Positions 16,861 to 26,879 of a stretch of 64,000 bases of DNA are shown one piece after another. This stretch comes from Agrobacterium sp. a22-2. Its GTDB lineage: Bacteria > Pseudomonadota > Alphaproteobacteria > Rhizobiales > Rhizobiaceae. Location: positions 1 to 64,000 of the forward strand of contig NZ_JAAXMM010000005.1 of NCBI RefSeq assembly GCF_012276985.1. The letters are read 5' to 3'. The notes beneath the pieces were generated by a model. The model had not been told where the DNA came from. It saw only the letters and a program-made list of their open reading frames with translations, and did no database searches. The stretch's first letter is position 1, and every line of letters starts with the position of its first letter. A program made the position numbers and the translations under genes.

Positions 16861-18123
16861 ATGACTGCCATGACGAAGTTCAAGTCCGATTTCCTGCATA
16901 CACTGTCCGAGCGCGGCTTCATTCATCAGGTCTCCGATGAAACCGGCCTCGACGACCTGTTGTGCAAGGAAACCGTGACGGCCTATATCGGCTTCGATCC
17001 GACGGCGCCCTCGCTGCATGCCGGATCGCTGATCCAGATCATGATGCTGCACTGGTTCCAGGCGACCGGCCACCGGCCGATCTCGCTGATGGGCGGCGGC
17101 ACCGGCATGGTCGGCGATCCATCCTTCAAGGAGGAAGCCCGGCAGTTGATGACGGTGGACACGATCGAAGGCAATATCGCCTCGATCAAGCGGGTGTTTT
17201 CCAACTACCTGACTTACGGCGACGGTCCCAAGGACGCGCTGATGATCAACAATGCCGACTGGCTGCGGTCGCTCAACTACCTCGAATTCCTGCGTGACGT
17301 CGGCCGCCATTTCTCGGTCAACCGCATGCTGGCTTTCGACAGCGTCAAGACGCGTCTCGATCGCGAGCAGTCGCTGTCCTTCCTGGAATTCAACTACATG
17401 ATCCTCCAGGCCTATGATTTCGTCGAACTGGCCCAGCGCACCGGATGCCGGCTGCAGATGGGCGGCTCCGACCAGTGGGGCAACATCATCAACGGCATCG
17501 ATCTTGGCCACCGCATGGGCACGCCGCAGCTCTATGCCCTGACCTCGCCACTGCTGACCACCTCGTCGGGCGCCAAGATGGGCAAGTCGATGAACGGTGC
17601 CATCTGGCTTAACCCGGATATGCTCGGTCCTTACGACTTCTGGCAGTACTGGCGCAATACCGAGGACGCCGACGTGTCGCGGTTCCTCAAACTCTACACG
17701 ACCCTGCCGATGGACGAGATCACTCGCCTGTCGGCGCTTGGTGGCGCGGAAATCAACGAGGTCAAGAAAATCCTGGCGACCGAAGTGACGGCGATCCTGC
17801 ATGGCCGTGCGGCGGCCGACGAAGCGGCGGAGACGGCGCGCAAGACGTTTGAGGAAGGCGCGATTGCCGACAACCTGCCGTCGATCGACGTGGCCGTTGC
17901 CGAACTCGAGTCCGGCCTTGGCCTGCTCGGACTGATCGTGCGGGCTGGTCTCGCCGCCAGCAATGGCGAAGCCCGCCGGCATGTGCAAGGCGGCGCCGTG
18001 CGCATCAACGACAGCCAAGTCAGCGACGAGCGCATGATGATCGGCTCGTCGGCCGTCACCGCGGATGGCGTGATCAAGCTGTCGCTGGGCAAGAAGAAGC
18101 ATATTCTGGTGCGGCCCGCCTGA
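16861..18123 (+). CDS. tyrS: Tyrosyl-tRNA synthetase (420 aa)
   Basis: The class I catalytic domain has the HIGH-like motif PSLHAGSL (about residue 46 on) and the KMSKS-like GAKMGKSM (about 240), with the tyrosine-binding [10 protein letters not shown] between them. An S4 RNA-binding domain ends the protein ([17 protein letters not shown]). Start is at MTAMTKFKS; the ATG three codons later is possible. A terminator follows the stop. Confidence 0.96.
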   Translation: MTAMTKFKSDFLHTLSERGFIHQVSDETGLDDLLCKETVTAYIGFDPTAPSLHAGSLIQIMMLHWFQATGHRPISLMGGGTGMVGDPSFKEEARQLMTVDTIEGNIASIKRVFSNYLTYGDGPKDALMINNADWLRSLNYLEFLRDVGRHFSVNRMLAFDSVKTRLDREQSLSFLEFNYMILQAYDFVELAQRTGCRLQMGGSDQWGNIINGIDLGHRMGTPQLYALTSPLLTTSSGAKMGKSMNGAIWLNPDMLGPYDFWQYWRNTEDADVSRFLKLYTTLPMDEITRLSALGGAEINEVKKILATEVTAILHGRAAADEAAETARKTFEEGAIADNLPSIDVAVAELESGLGLLGLIVRAGLAASNGEARRHVQGGAVRINDSQVSDERMMIGSSAVTADGVIKLSLGKKKHILVRPA

Positions 18124-18151
18124 GCGAACTCTCGGCAAGCTGACAAACGCA

Positions 18152-18182
18152 ACGACCGGCGCGCAACCGCCGGTCGTTTTTT
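18152..18182 (+). terminator. Rho-independent terminator after tyrS
   Basis: A perfect 10-bp stem (18152-18161 with 18168-18177), a six-base loop and six T follow tyrS by 28 bases and touch the stop codon of the convergent AsmA-like gene. Confidence 0.9.
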
Positions 18183-21100
18183 ATTGGAACTCGAAAATCT
18201 GCCGGAACACGCCGGGCGCGATGATCGACAGAGGGTTGATCACCAGCTTGGGCGTTTCCGATGAGCCGGTCAGCTTAAAGGTGATGCCGAGCAGACCGCG
18301 GTCCCGGCCATTTCCGAGCAGGATCCCGATCACCGGCAGTTCGGCAAACAACCGGTTCAAGCCGTAGGCCGGCATGAAGGTGCCGGTCATATCCATGTTT
18401 CCGGCGCTGTCGCGCACGGTTCCCTGGAAGGTTGCGCCGACCTGCTCGCCGCGCACCACGCCGTTTTCGGTTCGCAGCGCGCCGTCCGCATAGATCACCC
18501 TGGCGAAGGCGCGCTGGAATTTTTCCGAACGCACGTCGATGTCGCGCTTGACCGCACTGTTGAGGCTCTGGCCGTCGGCGCTGGCCGGTGTCGAGACAAT
18601 CGATTGCAGCCGCTCCTCGTTCTCGACGCCGAAATTGCGGACATCGAGCGAACCATTCCATTTCTGGCCGATATTGCCCCTCAGCTTGAGATCCAGCAGA
18701 CCGCCGCGCATGCGGCTGTAGATATCGGTCAAGCGCAGCAATGCTCCGGCGTCGCTGGTGATAACAGACATTTCGTTGCCGCGGTCGCCCTTCTTGAGTT
18801 GCGAGACTACGGCCTCGCCGCTCTTGGTAATGGCCTTCAAATCGAGGGCTGTCGTCTTTCCGGCGCGTGTCGCATAGAGCATCGACACATTTCGCAGGGT
18901 TTCGTCGTTGAAGCCGATCAGCGTGTCGAGTGCCAGTTCAACCCTTGCGCCGGTGTCGGTATCCCCCTCGTCCGCCCCTGGAGTCTTTGCGGAGGCCTTC
19001 AGCATGCCCAGCACGGGTCGGGCATCGGCCACGCGTCCCGACACGCTGATGCGATAGGTGCCTTTGACCAGGCGTACCGACACCGCATAATCGTCCGAAG
19101 GCGACAGGCGCATGTGGCTGAGATCGGCCGACACGAGACCGGACTTGCCGAGTTGCATCTTGCCCTCGGCGCCGAACCCGTCGCCATCGAACTTGAACTT
19201 GTCGATGGTGGTCACCCCGTCCTTTTCGACAAATTCCAGGTCCGTGCTGGCCGCAACGCCGCTGCCTTTGCTCCAGCCGATCCACGGCAGGGTGACCGTC
19301 GCCCGGGTCACGTCGGCCTTCACCGACTGGCGCGTTTCGTCGACGCGAGCAATTTCAAGATCGATCGGGCCATCGATCAGATCGTCCAGCCCCGGCGCCA
19401 ACCGTTTGCGGGCGGCGTTGTCCAGTTCCAAGCGGATGACGCGGGTCCTTTCGACGGTCGAGCTTTTTTCGACCGGTTCGGTCAGGGACACTTCCATCGG
19501 AATGTCGTCGATCTTGCCCTTGGCCTCGAGCCGTGCCGACTGTCGATCGATGTCCAGAGTTCCGTCCAGGCTGCTGATCCGGCGACCGGCATAGTCCGGC
19601 TTCAGATCGACACCCGACAGGGTCATGTGGGCCTTCCAGTCGGGCGGCGGCGGATTCTGCGTATTGATCAGCCCGATCCGCGCCTCGACATCGGCGGAGA
19701 CCTTGCCGCTGAAATCATCGACTTTGAAGCCGGTGCGCTCCAGCGCCCCGATCGGCCGGAAGGTCACCAGTTCGGCTACGGCATCGGCTGCACCGGAAAC
19801 GGCGATGTCCAGATCCGCCATCAGCGGCTTGCTGTACGTGTTTGCGATAATGAACTCGCCGCCGTCGACGCTCACGGTGCGGCCGGAGGGGAAATAGGAT
19901 GTACCGCTGGCGATCTTGACCTCGACACGCTGGCCTTTCAGGTCGAAATGGGCCGCCGTGTCGCGGATCGGCGGAATGTCCCCGGCGATATTCATGCGCG
20001 CATTGACGATGTCGAAGCTGATCTTCAGCTCGTTTTCGTTCAATTCCAGAGGACGCGGGACCACCGGGAGCCGGCCGGCGGGAAGGAAGACGTCGATAGA
20101 CCCTTGCGTGATCGTACCACCATAGAGATTGGACAGGACCCAGGCGCGCGGCTTGATCGCCATCCAGTACGGCCAGAGCTGCTTGACCACGGATGTGTGC
20201 ATGTCGGCAATCGACCCGTTGAAACGGATTTCCGGTGACTTCTCGCTAAAACGCACATTGAGACCGCCTGTCATCCGGCCGGACGGCGTCATGACCGTCA
20301 GATCGCCAATCTGCAACTCCCTGGTGCCGTGGAGGTAGCGGCCATAGGCCTTCATCGAGAACGGAACGGGCTTTTCGCCCGCCGCAGCCACCGAGGCCAC
20401 GCCGTCGCTCACCAGAAAATCGATGCCGATTCCCTTGCCCTGTCCGGCGCCGTCGGGCAACCGGTCCAGATCGATCAGCCCCCCGGTGAACGGCATCCGC
20501 ATTGGTCCGAACTCGGCCAGCGACGACCCAACTTCGATCGTCTGCTTGGTGAAGTCATAAGCCATGTTGACATCGGCCCGCGTCAGTTCCTGCTGATCGC
20601 CGTCGACATAGATCCGGGCTTTCTGGGCCTTGACGGTTGCAGACAGAGATGCGGTGCCGCCCTCAGCGCCACGGCCGGCGGACAAGGCGATGTTCACAGT
20701 GCCGTCCAGGCCCTGACGCGGCTTGTCCTGGACAAATTTCAGAAGAAAGGGCGTCAAATGCACATCGGACAGCGTCGCCGTGAGGGATGTCGTGCGGCCG
20801 CCACCACTCAGTGCCTCGGCTGCCACCGTGCTGACGCGGCCGTTGACGGAAAACTGACCGTTGAACAGCAGCGCGCCGGCATCGCTGCGCTGCATCGCCA
20901 GATCGTCGACCGACACAGCCAGCGGCTGAGCGCCGGCACCCTGCATGGCGATTTCGACGCCGCCGATGCGCAGACTGTCCAATCCGCCGCGGGCGATAAA
21001 ATTGCGTGCCCCGTCGATCTGCACAAAGGCGGCCTCAAGCGCCGCAGGAATCTGGTCGATGCGCAGGGATGCCAGATCGATCGGACCGCCCTTGGGTAGA

Positions 21101-21588
21101 AGCGCCGCATCGAGCGTCATGCCTTCGGCTTCGATTTCACTGACTGAAACGCGCCCGCGCAGCAGCGACAAAGGATCGAGCACGAGACGCACGGCCTTGG
21201 TGCGCGACAGGACTTCGCCCGAGTTCTCGTCGATGACGGAGACGTTCTGCGCCTCAAGCGCCAGGTGCAGGGATTTTGAAAAGCGGATCGCTGTCGAGCC
21301 GATATCGGTTCGGTATTTGGGGCCGATGGCGGCCTGCAGGACCGTTCGCGCGCCGTTGGACAGGGTCCTGTCCAGCGAGCCGGTCTCGACGGCCAGAACG
21401 ACCATGCCCGAAAGGAAAATAATCACAAAGGCCAGCCAAAGGACGAATCGACCTGCCCTGCCGGCGAGGCGAACGCGCGCCGGGCAATGAACGATCAATG
21501 GGTCTTCGGTCTGCGCGGACGGCAGATGATGCAGGGGAACGATATCCCGCTTCCGAAAACTGATCTTTTCGCCCCGTATGTCTCCCAT
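18181..21588 (-). CDS. Large AsmA-like/YhdP-type envelope protein (1135 aa)
   Basis: One membrane anchor lies at about residues 48-68 (VLWLAFVIIFLSGMVVLAVE), followed by more than 1000 residues of repeated beta-strand pattern. The C-terminal part (TGTFMPAYGLNRLFAELPVI, then GITFKLTGSSETPKLVINPLS) is typical of DUF3971/AsmA_2 proteins. Family members form long periplasmic beta-grooves thought to move phospholipids to the outer membrane. I chose ATG 21588; the frame is open further upstream but that would overlap the bcp gene. Just upstream of the start, the codons for GDIR occur twice, the first copy behind a TTG, which leaves the start slightly ambiguous. It is divergent from bcp. Confidence 0.82.
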   Translation of the reverse strand: MGDIRGEKISFRKRDIVPLHHLPSAQTEDPLIVHCPARVRLAGRAGRFVLWLAFVIIFLSGMVVLAVETGSLDRTLSNGARTVLQAAIGPKYRTDIGSTAIRFSKSLHLALEAQNVSVIDENSGEVLSRTKAVRLVLDPLSLLRGRVSVSEIEAEGMTLDAALLPKGGPIDLASLRIDQIPAALEAAFVQIDGARNFIARGGLDSLRIGGVEIAMQGAGAQPLAVSVDDLAMQRSDAGALLFNGQFSVNGRVSTVAAEALSGGGRTTSLTATLSDVHLTPFLLKFVQDKPRQGLDGTVNIALSAGRGAEGGTASLSATVKAQKARIYVDGDQQELTRADVNMAYDFTKQTIEVGSSLAEFGPMRMPFTGGLIDLDRLPDGAGQGKGIGIDFLVSDGVASVAAAGEKPVPFSMKAYGRYLHGTRELQIGDLTVMTPSGRMTGGLNVRFSEKSPEIRFNGSIADMHTSVVKQLWPYWMAIKPRAWVLSNLYGGTITQGSIDVFLPAGRLPVVPRPLELNENELKISFDIVNARMNIAGDIPPIRDTAAHFDLKGQRVEVKIASGTSYFPSGRTVSVDGGEFIIANTYSKPLMADLDIAVSGAADAVAELVTFRPIGALERTGFKVDDFSGKVSADVEARIGLINTQNPPPPDWKAHMTLSGVDLKPDYAGRRISSLDGTLDIDRQSARLEAKGKIDDIPMEVSLTEPVEKSSTVERTRVIRLELDNAARKRLAPGLDDLIDGPIDLEIARVDETRQSVKADVTRATVTLPWIGWSKGSGVAASTDLEFVEKDGVTTIDKFKFDGDGFGAEGKMQLGKSGLVSADLSHMRLSPSDDYAVSVRLVKGTYRISVSGRVADARPVLGMLKASAKTPGADEGDTDTGARVELALDTLIGFNDETLRNVSMLYATRAGKTTALDLKAITKSGEAVVSQLKKGDRGNEMSVITSDAGALLRLTDIYSRMRGGLLDLKLRGNIGQKWNGSLDVRNFGVENEERLQSIVSTPASADGQSLNSAVKRDIDVRSEKFQRAFARVIYADGALRTENGVVRGEQVGATFQGTVRDSAGNMDMTGTFMPAYGLNRLFAELPVIGILLGNGRDRGLLGITFKLTGSSETPKLVINPLSIIAPGVFRQIFEFQ

Positions 21589-21634
21589 GCGCCGGCGAAT
21601 GTCTCCCAATATCCAATTGTTCCGGCAATGACGA

Positions 21635-21662
21635 TTGCTGGACGACCTAAGCAGTCTATATA
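21635..21662 (+). promoter_or_regulatory. Possible promoter of bcp
   Basis: TTGCTG (21635-21640) and TATATA (21657-21662) are 16 bases apart, about 50 bases before the bcp ATG. Resemblance to consensus is moderate. Confidence 0.3.
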
Positions 21663-21711
21663 CCCATGCGCACGATATAGATCCATAAAGCTGGCGAAAG
21701 AAAGGTATACC

Positions 21712-22188
21712 ATGGCAGATCTGACGACCGGCAGTCCGGCCCCCGATTTCACACTGCCCCGAAACGGCGGCGACAGCCTGACCCTGTCGTCTTTGCGCGG
21801 CAAGCCTGTTGTTCTCTATTTCTATCCCAAGGACGACACCAGCGGCTGCACCACGGAAGCGATCGCCTTCTCGTCGCTGTCGGCCGACTTTGAAGCGGCC
21901 GGCGCCACCGTCATCGGCATCTCGCCCGATTCGGTCAAAAGCCACGACAAATTCATCGCCAAGCACGGCCTGTCGTTGGCGCTGGCAGCCGATGAGGACA
22001 AGTCGGTGCTTGAGGCCTATGGCGTCTGGAAGGAAAAGAGCATGTATGGCCGAACCTATATGGGCGTCGAGCGCAGCACGTTCCTGATCGATCCGGAGGG
22101 CAAGATTGCCGCGATCTGGCCCAAGGTGAAGGTCGCGGGCCATGCCGAGGCCGTGCTGAAAACCGTCACCGAACTGCCCGCCCGTTGA
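21712..22188 (+). CDS. bcp: Bcp/PrxQ-type peroxiredoxin (158 aa)
   Basis: Thiol peroxidase of the AhpC/TSA superfamily that reduces hydroperoxides. The peroxidatic Cys is in DDTSGCTTEAIAFSS (about C46). The resolving Cys that many Bcp proteins carry five residues later is not present, so this looks like a 1-Cys form needing an external thiol. AAAGG lies before the ATG. The stop overlaps the start of the DUF455 gene (TGATG), implying co-translation. Confidence 0.93.
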   Translation: MADLTTGSPAPDFTLPRNGGDSLTLSSLRGKPVVLYFYPKDDTSGCTTEAIAFSSLSADFEAAGATVIGISPDSVKSHDKFIAKHGLSLALAADEDKSVLEAYGVWKEKSMYGRTYMGVERSTFLIDPEGKIAAIWPKVKVAGHAEAVLKTVTELPAR

Positions 22189-23018
22189 TGACCGGGTCTC
22201 TGCCGCCCATCGCCTCGCTGCGCGCCGGTGCGACAGCCGCGATTGCGGCCAGCGACCTGGCGCAGAAGACAGGTCTGGCGCAGGAGACTGCCAGGCGCTG
22301 GCATCAGCGCCGGCTGTCGCTGCGCTCGCCGCTCGATCCCGCCCTGCCGGAGCGTCCCGGCCGGCCTGAAAAGCCGGAGCTCGTGCGGCCCGGCCACACT
22401 GAAAAGCGGTCGCTGCACACGGTGCCGGGACGCATCGCCATGCTGCATGCGCTGGCCCATATCGAGCTCAATGCCGTGGATCTCGCGCTTGATATCGTGG
22501 CGCGATTCGCCTCAGAACCGGTGCCGCATTCGTTCTTCGACGGCTGGATGCAGGTGGCCTTCGAGGAGGCCAAGCATTTCAACCTGGTCTGCGACCGGCT
22601 GCGGGCGCTGGGGGCAGATTACGGCGACCTGCCCGCCCATGACGGCCTGTGGCAGGCCGCCCACTCGACCCGCAACGACCTGACGGCGCGGCTGGCCGTC
22701 GTGCCGCTGATCCTTGAGGCGCGCGGCCTCGACGTCACCCCGTCTCTGCAGGACAAGATGCGCGAGACCGGCGACCTGGACAGTGCCGAGGTGCTCAGGA
22801 TCATCTATGAGGACGAGAAAGGCCATGTGGCGGTCGGCGCCAAATGGTTCCGCTTTCTCTGCGCCCGCGAGCGCAAGGACCCGGCAAAAACCTTCCAGGC
22901 GCTGGTGCGCGCCAATTTCCGCGGCGCGCTGAAGGCCCCGTTCAACGACATCGCCCGGGCTGAGGCAGGCCTCACCCCTTCCTTCTATCGCGCTCTCGCC
23001 TCTATCAGCCACGCCTAA
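22188..23018 (+). CDS. DUF455 ferritin-like protein (276 aa)
   Basis: The N-terminal 75 residues are Pro/Arg-rich. The core (about 85-265) is a helical bundle with Glu and His at the spacing of ferritin-like di-iron proteins: AHIELNAVDLALD, FEEAKHFNLVCDRL, LEARGLDVTP and IYEDEKGHVAVGAKWF. No enzyme activity is assigned to the family; in plants and bacteria it is sometimes linked to tRNA hydroxylase MiaE by fold. Coupling to bcp suggests a link to oxidant or metal handling, which is inference. The ATG overlaps the bcp stop by one base. Confidence 0.85.
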   Translation: MTGSLPPIASLRAGATAAIAASDLAQKTGLAQETARRWHQRRLSLRSPLDPALPERPGRPEKPELVRPGHTEKRSLHTVPGRIAMLHALAHIELNAVDLALDIVARFASEPVPHSFFDGWMQVAFEEAKHFNLVCDRLRALGADYGDLPAHDGLWQAAHSTRNDLTARLAVVPLILEARGLDVTPSLQDKMRETGDLDSAEVLRIIYEDEKGHVAVGAKWFRFLCARERKDPAKTFQALVRANFRGALKAPFNDIARAEAGLTPSFYRALASISHA

Positions 23019-23220
23019 AAAAATAGGCAATCCGGCTGGAAGACCGGCCCGAACGCTCGCCGGATCAAGGAATTATTAACCATAAGCGTGTGTAATCCTT
23101 TCAGCTCCCGGCTTTCCCGGCGGGAGGCGCCAGCTTCTGGCCGGCACCGGACGGGCAAGGCTTTCGCGACGCCGGAGAGGACTGGCGTTTGCGATCGGAA
23201 TGGCGAGAGGAAGAGACCCT

Positions 23221-24510
23221 GTGACGAGCAAAACAGAGAATCGCACTTTCGGAAAACGTCGCCAGCAGCACATCATCATCCTGGCCAGCGGCGACAGGAT
23301 CCGCCACATGACGGTCCGCCCCTGGATGGCAGCCCTCGCCTTTTCCTTCGTCGGCGTGATGGCCATCGGCTATCTCGCCGCGACATCCTATCTGGTGCTG
23401 CGCGACAACCTGATCGGCGCAACCATGGCCCGCCAGGCACGCATGCAGCATGACTACGAAGACCGCATCGCGGCGCTGCGGGCCCAGGTCGACCGCGTCA
23501 CGTCGCGGCAGCTCCTCGACCAGCAGGTGGTCGAGGAGAAGGTCGAGAAGCTGCTCGAACAGCAGGTGGCGCTGTCGTCGCGGCACGGCAAGCTCGACAC
23601 GCTGCTCGACCGTGCGGAAGAGTCCGGCATCGTGGCCAAGGAGGCGCCGGTCGTCACGCCGCCCAAGCCGCTGCAGAAAGCGAGCCTTTCGGGAGACGGC
23701 CATCGGGCGATCGACAGCCTGCTCGGAACTGAATCCTCCACGGAAGCGACCCCGGACAATGTGACGCTCGCCTATGTGCCGCTGCGCGACACCGTGGCCG
23801 ACCGGGCCGACCGGGTGTTCTCCAAGGTCACCTTGTCCTTGAAGACCATAGAGCAGGAGCAGTTGGACCGGATCCAGAGACTGACCGTGGGCGCCACCGA
23901 AACGGCCTCGGCCATCGAGACCATCCTCGACCGCAACGGCATCAAGCTGGAACCCACCGACCTCAAGCCGGAGGCTGATGCGCTCGGCGGCCCTTATCTG
24001 GAACCCCAAGCGCCACAGCGTTTCGAGACATCGCTGGACGACCTTGATACGGCGCTCAGTCGCCTCGATACGGTACGCGACACCGCCCGCAAGCTGCCGT
24101 TTGCCAATCCAGCGCCCGGAAAGGAAATCACCAGCCGCTTCGGCAATCGCGTCGATCCCTTCCTCGGCAGGCTTGCCATGCATGCCGGCATCGATTTTCG
24201 GGCCAGCACCGGCGGCGAGATCCAGAGCGCCGGTGCCGGCGTGGTGACCGCGGCAGGTTCTGCCGGCGGCTATGGCAACATGGTTGAGATCGACCACGGT
24301 CACGGCATATCGACGCGCTACGGACACATGTCCCGCGTCCTGGTCAATGTCGGCGACACGGTCGCCGTCGGCGACACCATTGGCCTGGCCGGCAGTACGG
24401 GGCGCTCCACCGGTCCACATTTGCATTACGAGGTCCGCCGCAATGGCGCTGCGGTCGATCCGATGCGGTTTCTCAATGCCGGACTGAAATTGAACGGCCT
24501 GCTGAATTGA
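23221..24510 (+). CDS. Membrane-anchored M23 family peptidase (429 aa)
   Basis: An N-terminal cytosolic tail of about 35 residues is followed by a membrane segment (about 37-60), a periplasmic coiled coil (about 72-120, rich in Glu, Gln and Leu) and a C-terminal LytM domain (about 310-420). Zinc ligands are present: HAGIDF and the HxH in GPHLHYEV, plus His in RYGHMS, so the domain should be an active peptidoglycan endopeptidase. I chose GTG 23221 because AGGAAGAG lies just upstream; an ATG at 23200 is the alternative. The layout matches rhizobial M23 proteins involved in polar growth, which is only a possibility here. Confidence 0.87.
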   Translation: MTSKTENRTFGKRRQQHIIILASGDRIRHMTVRPWMAALAFSFVGVMAIGYLAATSYLVLRDNLIGATMARQARMQHDYEDRIAALRAQVDRVTSRQLLDQQVVEEKVEKLLEQQVALSSRHGKLDTLLDRAEESGIVAKEAPVVTPPKPLQKASLSGDGHRAIDSLLGTESSTEATPDNVTLAYVPLRDTVADRADRVFSKVTLSLKTIEQEQLDRIQRLTVGATETASAIETILDRNGIKLEPTDLKPEADALGGPYLEPQAPQRFETSLDDLDTALSRLDTVRDTARKLPFANPAPGKEITSRFGNRVDPFLGRLAMHAGIDFRASTGGEIQSAGAGVVTAAGSAGGYGNMVEIDHGHGISTRYGHMSRVLVNVGDTVAVGDTIGLAGSTGRSTGPHLHYEVRRNGAAVDPMRFLNAGLKLNGLLN

Positions 24511-24583
24511 CCTCCCATCTCAATTGACGGCGGCGCCCCACCGCGGCTATCCTTCGGCAGCGCAACATAGCGGAGGGCTTGGC

Positions 24584-25201
24584 ATGGATGGACAGACACT
24601 CCTGGGCTTCGCCGCGGCCTTCTTCGTCTTTGCCGCCAGTCCCGGTCCCGACAACATGACCATCGTCGCCCGCACCGTGTCGCATGGCGCCCTGTCGGGC
24701 GTCGCCTATGGCCTGGGCACCGTTGGCGGCATTCTCGTCTATCTCGGACTTGCCTTTGTCGGCCTGTCGCTGATGGCCAGCGAAATGGGCATGTTGATGA
24801 CGGTGCTGCGCTATGCGGGGGCGGCCTATCTTCTGTGGATGGGCATCCGGCTGTGGATGGCCGAGCCCGTCGTGCCGGCCCTCCAGCCGATGCGCGAACG
24901 CCAGGGCCTGCTGCCGGTCTTCCTGACCGGCATTGCGCTCAATCTCGGCAACCCGAAAATGCCGCTATTCTACCTGGCCCTGCTGCCGAATTTCGTATCG
25001 GATACAATCGGGCTTGAGACCTTCCTGGCGCTGGTGGCCGTGATCCTTCTTGTCGAGACGGTGGTGATCGGCGGCCATGTGTGGCTTGCAACCCGGGCGC
25101 GCCGCCTGCTGCGCACGCCGGCCATCGTCCGGCGCGCCAATCGGATCACCGGAAGCTTCCTGACAGCAGCCGGATTGGCAATCGTCGCCACGCGTCGCTG
25201 A
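24584..25201 (+). CDS. LysE/RhtB-family transporter (205 aa)
   Basis: The N-terminal family motif ASPGPDNMTIVARTVSHG and the mid-protein ALNLGNPKMPLFYLALLPNF identify a LysE/RhtB exporter with about six membrane segments. GGAGG lies 9 bases before the ATG at 24584. It is not coupled to a regulator and its substrate is unknown. It is a different subfamily from the exporter at 5251-5895. Confidence 0.9.
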   Translation: MDGQTLLGFAAAFFVFAASPGPDNMTIVARTVSHGALSGVAYGLGTVGGILVYLGLAFVGLSLMASEMGMLMTVLRYAGAAYLLWMGIRLWMAEPVVPALQPMRERQGLLPVFLTGIALNLGNPKMPLFYLALLPNFVSDTIGLETFLALVAVILLVETVVIGGHVWLATRARRLLRTPAIVRRANRITGSFLTAAGLAIVATRR

Positions 25202-25361
25202 GCATTTGCCAATATTGAGTGTATATTAAGCTTTCGCCGCGGCCTTGCGACCGTATTCCTTGACTTTTCGGCGGTTTGGCACTATCCCGCGCTGGCGTAA
25301 TCGTCCGCGTTTCAGGGCGCTTCATCATTGTTCGCAAGAACTGAACGGAAAACATTTCCCT

Positions 25362-26879
25362 TTGACAACATTTGCTGACCTTGGCCTAAGCCAAAAAGTA
25401 CTATCAGCCGTCACCGATGCCGGCTACACGATCCCGACCCCGATCCAGGCGGGTGCCATCCCGCCGGCGCTGCAGCGCCGAGACATCTGCGGCATCGCCC
25501 AGACCGGAACGGGCAAGACTGCCTCCTTCGTCCTTCCGATGCTGACACTCCTCGAAAATGGCCGAGCGCGGGCCCGCATGCCGCGCACGCTGATCCTGGA
25601 GCCGACGCGCGAACTGGCCGCACAGGTTGCCGAAAACTTTGAAAAATACGGCAAGAATCATAAGCTTAACGTTGCCCTGCTGATCGGCGGCGTGTCGTTC
25701 GAAGACCAGAACCGCAAGCTGGAACGCGGCGCCGACGTGCTGATCTGCACGCCCGGTCGCCTGCTCGACCATTGCGAGCGCGGCAAGCTGCTGATGACTG
25801 GCGTCGAGATCCTGGTGATCGACGAAGCCGACCGCATGCTCGACATGGGTTTCATTCCGGATATCGAACGCATCGCCAAGATGATCCCGTTCACCCGCCA
25901 GACCCTGTTCTTCTCGGCGACCATGCCGCCGGAGATCCAGAAGCTGGCCGATCGCTTCCTGCAGAACCCGGAGCGAATCGAAGTCTCGCTGCCATCTTCG
26001 ACGGCCACCACCGTGACGCAGCGCCTGATTGCCGCCCATAACAAGGACTACGAAAAGCGCTCGACGCTGCGTGAGGTGATCAAGGCGCAGGACGACCTGA
26101 AGAACGCCATCATCTTCTGCAATCGCAAGAAGGATGTGGCCGACCTGTTCCGTTCGCTCGAGCGGCACGGCTTTTCGGTCGGCGCGCTGCATGGCGACAT
26201 GGACCAGCGCTCGCGCACCACGATGCTGCAGAGCTTCCGCGACGGCCAGATCCAGCTTCTGGTGGCCTCCGACGTCGCCGCCCGCGGTCTCGACCTTCCC
26301 GATGTCGGTCACGTCTTCAACTTCGATGTGCCGATCCATGCCGAGGACTATGTGCATCGTATCGGCCGCACCGGTCGCGCCGGCCGTTCGGGCCGTGCGT
26401 TTACGATCGTCACCAAGTCCGATGCCAAGCATCTCGACGCCATCGAAAAGCTGATCAACCAGAAGATCGAATGGCTGAACGGCGATCTCTCCGCCTTGCC
26501 GCCTGCTGCCGAAAGCCATGACGAAGGCCGCAGCCGCCCCGGTTCCAAGGATCGTGGACGTGACCGCGACAGGGGTCGCGATCGCGATCGTGATCGGCGA
26601 CCAGCAGCCAGTCATAAAACGGACACCCAAATCGAACAGATTAAGCCTGCTCCCGTTGAAGAGCCGGCACCAGCAAAGGCGGAAAGCGTGAAACCAGAAC
26701 GTAAGGCAGACAAGCGGCCGCAGCAGAACAACCGTGATGTCAGGCCGAACCCGGCCAATGACGATCACCGCGAGCGCCGCCGCAGCCATTACCGCGATCA
26801 CGATGACGGCCCGACACCGGTCGGCTTCGGCGACGACATCCCCGCCTTCATGCTGATCGTTGCCAGCGCCAAGGCGTAA
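25362..26879 (+). CDS. DEAD-box RNA helicase (505 aa)
   Basis: All helicase motifs are present: Q motif (TPIQAG), I (AQTGTGKT), Ia (PTRELAAQ), Ib (TPGRLLDH), II (VIDEADRMLD), III (FFSATM), IV (IIFCNRKKD), V (VASDVAARGLD) and VI (HRIGRTGRAGRSG). After about residue 390 comes a low-complexity tail rich in Arg and Asp, then Lys, Pro and Glu, typical of RhlE-like helicases and likely to bind RNA. I place the start at a TTG giving MTTFADLGLSQKV because homologues begin there; the only in-frame ATG upstream is at 25245. The stop overlaps the Nudix start (TAATG). A role in ribosome or RNA turnover is probable. Confidence 0.9.
   Translation: MTTFADLGLSQKVLSAVTDAGYTIPTPIQAGAIPPALQRRDICGIAQTGTGKTASFVLPMLTLLENGRARARMPRTLILEPTRELAAQVAENFEKYGKNHKLNVALLIGGVSFEDQNRKLERGADVLICTPGRLLDHCERGKLLMTGVEILVIDEADRMLDMGFIPDIERIAKMIPFTRQTLFFSATMPPEIQKLADRFLQNPERIEVSLPSSTATTVTQRLIAAHNKDYEKRSTLREVIKAQDDLKNAIIFCNRKKDVADLFRSLERHGFSVGALHGDMDQRSRTTMLQSFRDGQIQLLVASDVAARGLDLPDVGHVFNFDVPIHAEDYVHRIGRTGRAGRSGRAFTIVTKSDAKHLDAIEKLINQKIEWLNGDLSALPPAAESHDEGRSRPGSKDRGRDRDRGRDRDRDRRPAASHKTDTQIEQIKPAPVEEPAPAKAESVKPERKADKRPQQNNRDVRPNPANDDHRERRRSHYRDHDDGPTPVGFGDDIPAFMLIVASAKA

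Noticed and set aside
18604..20238. Long plus-strand open frame of 544 codons
   Set aside because: It lies fully antisense to the AsmA-like gene, has a His/Arg/Gly-rich translation without domains, and is a typical shadow in GC-rich DNA.
21589..22143. N-terminal extension of the AsmA-like protein into the bcp gene
   Set aside because: The frame stays open, but it would lie antisense to bcp and lacks family resemblance; the ATG at 21588 gives a normal membrane-anchor start.
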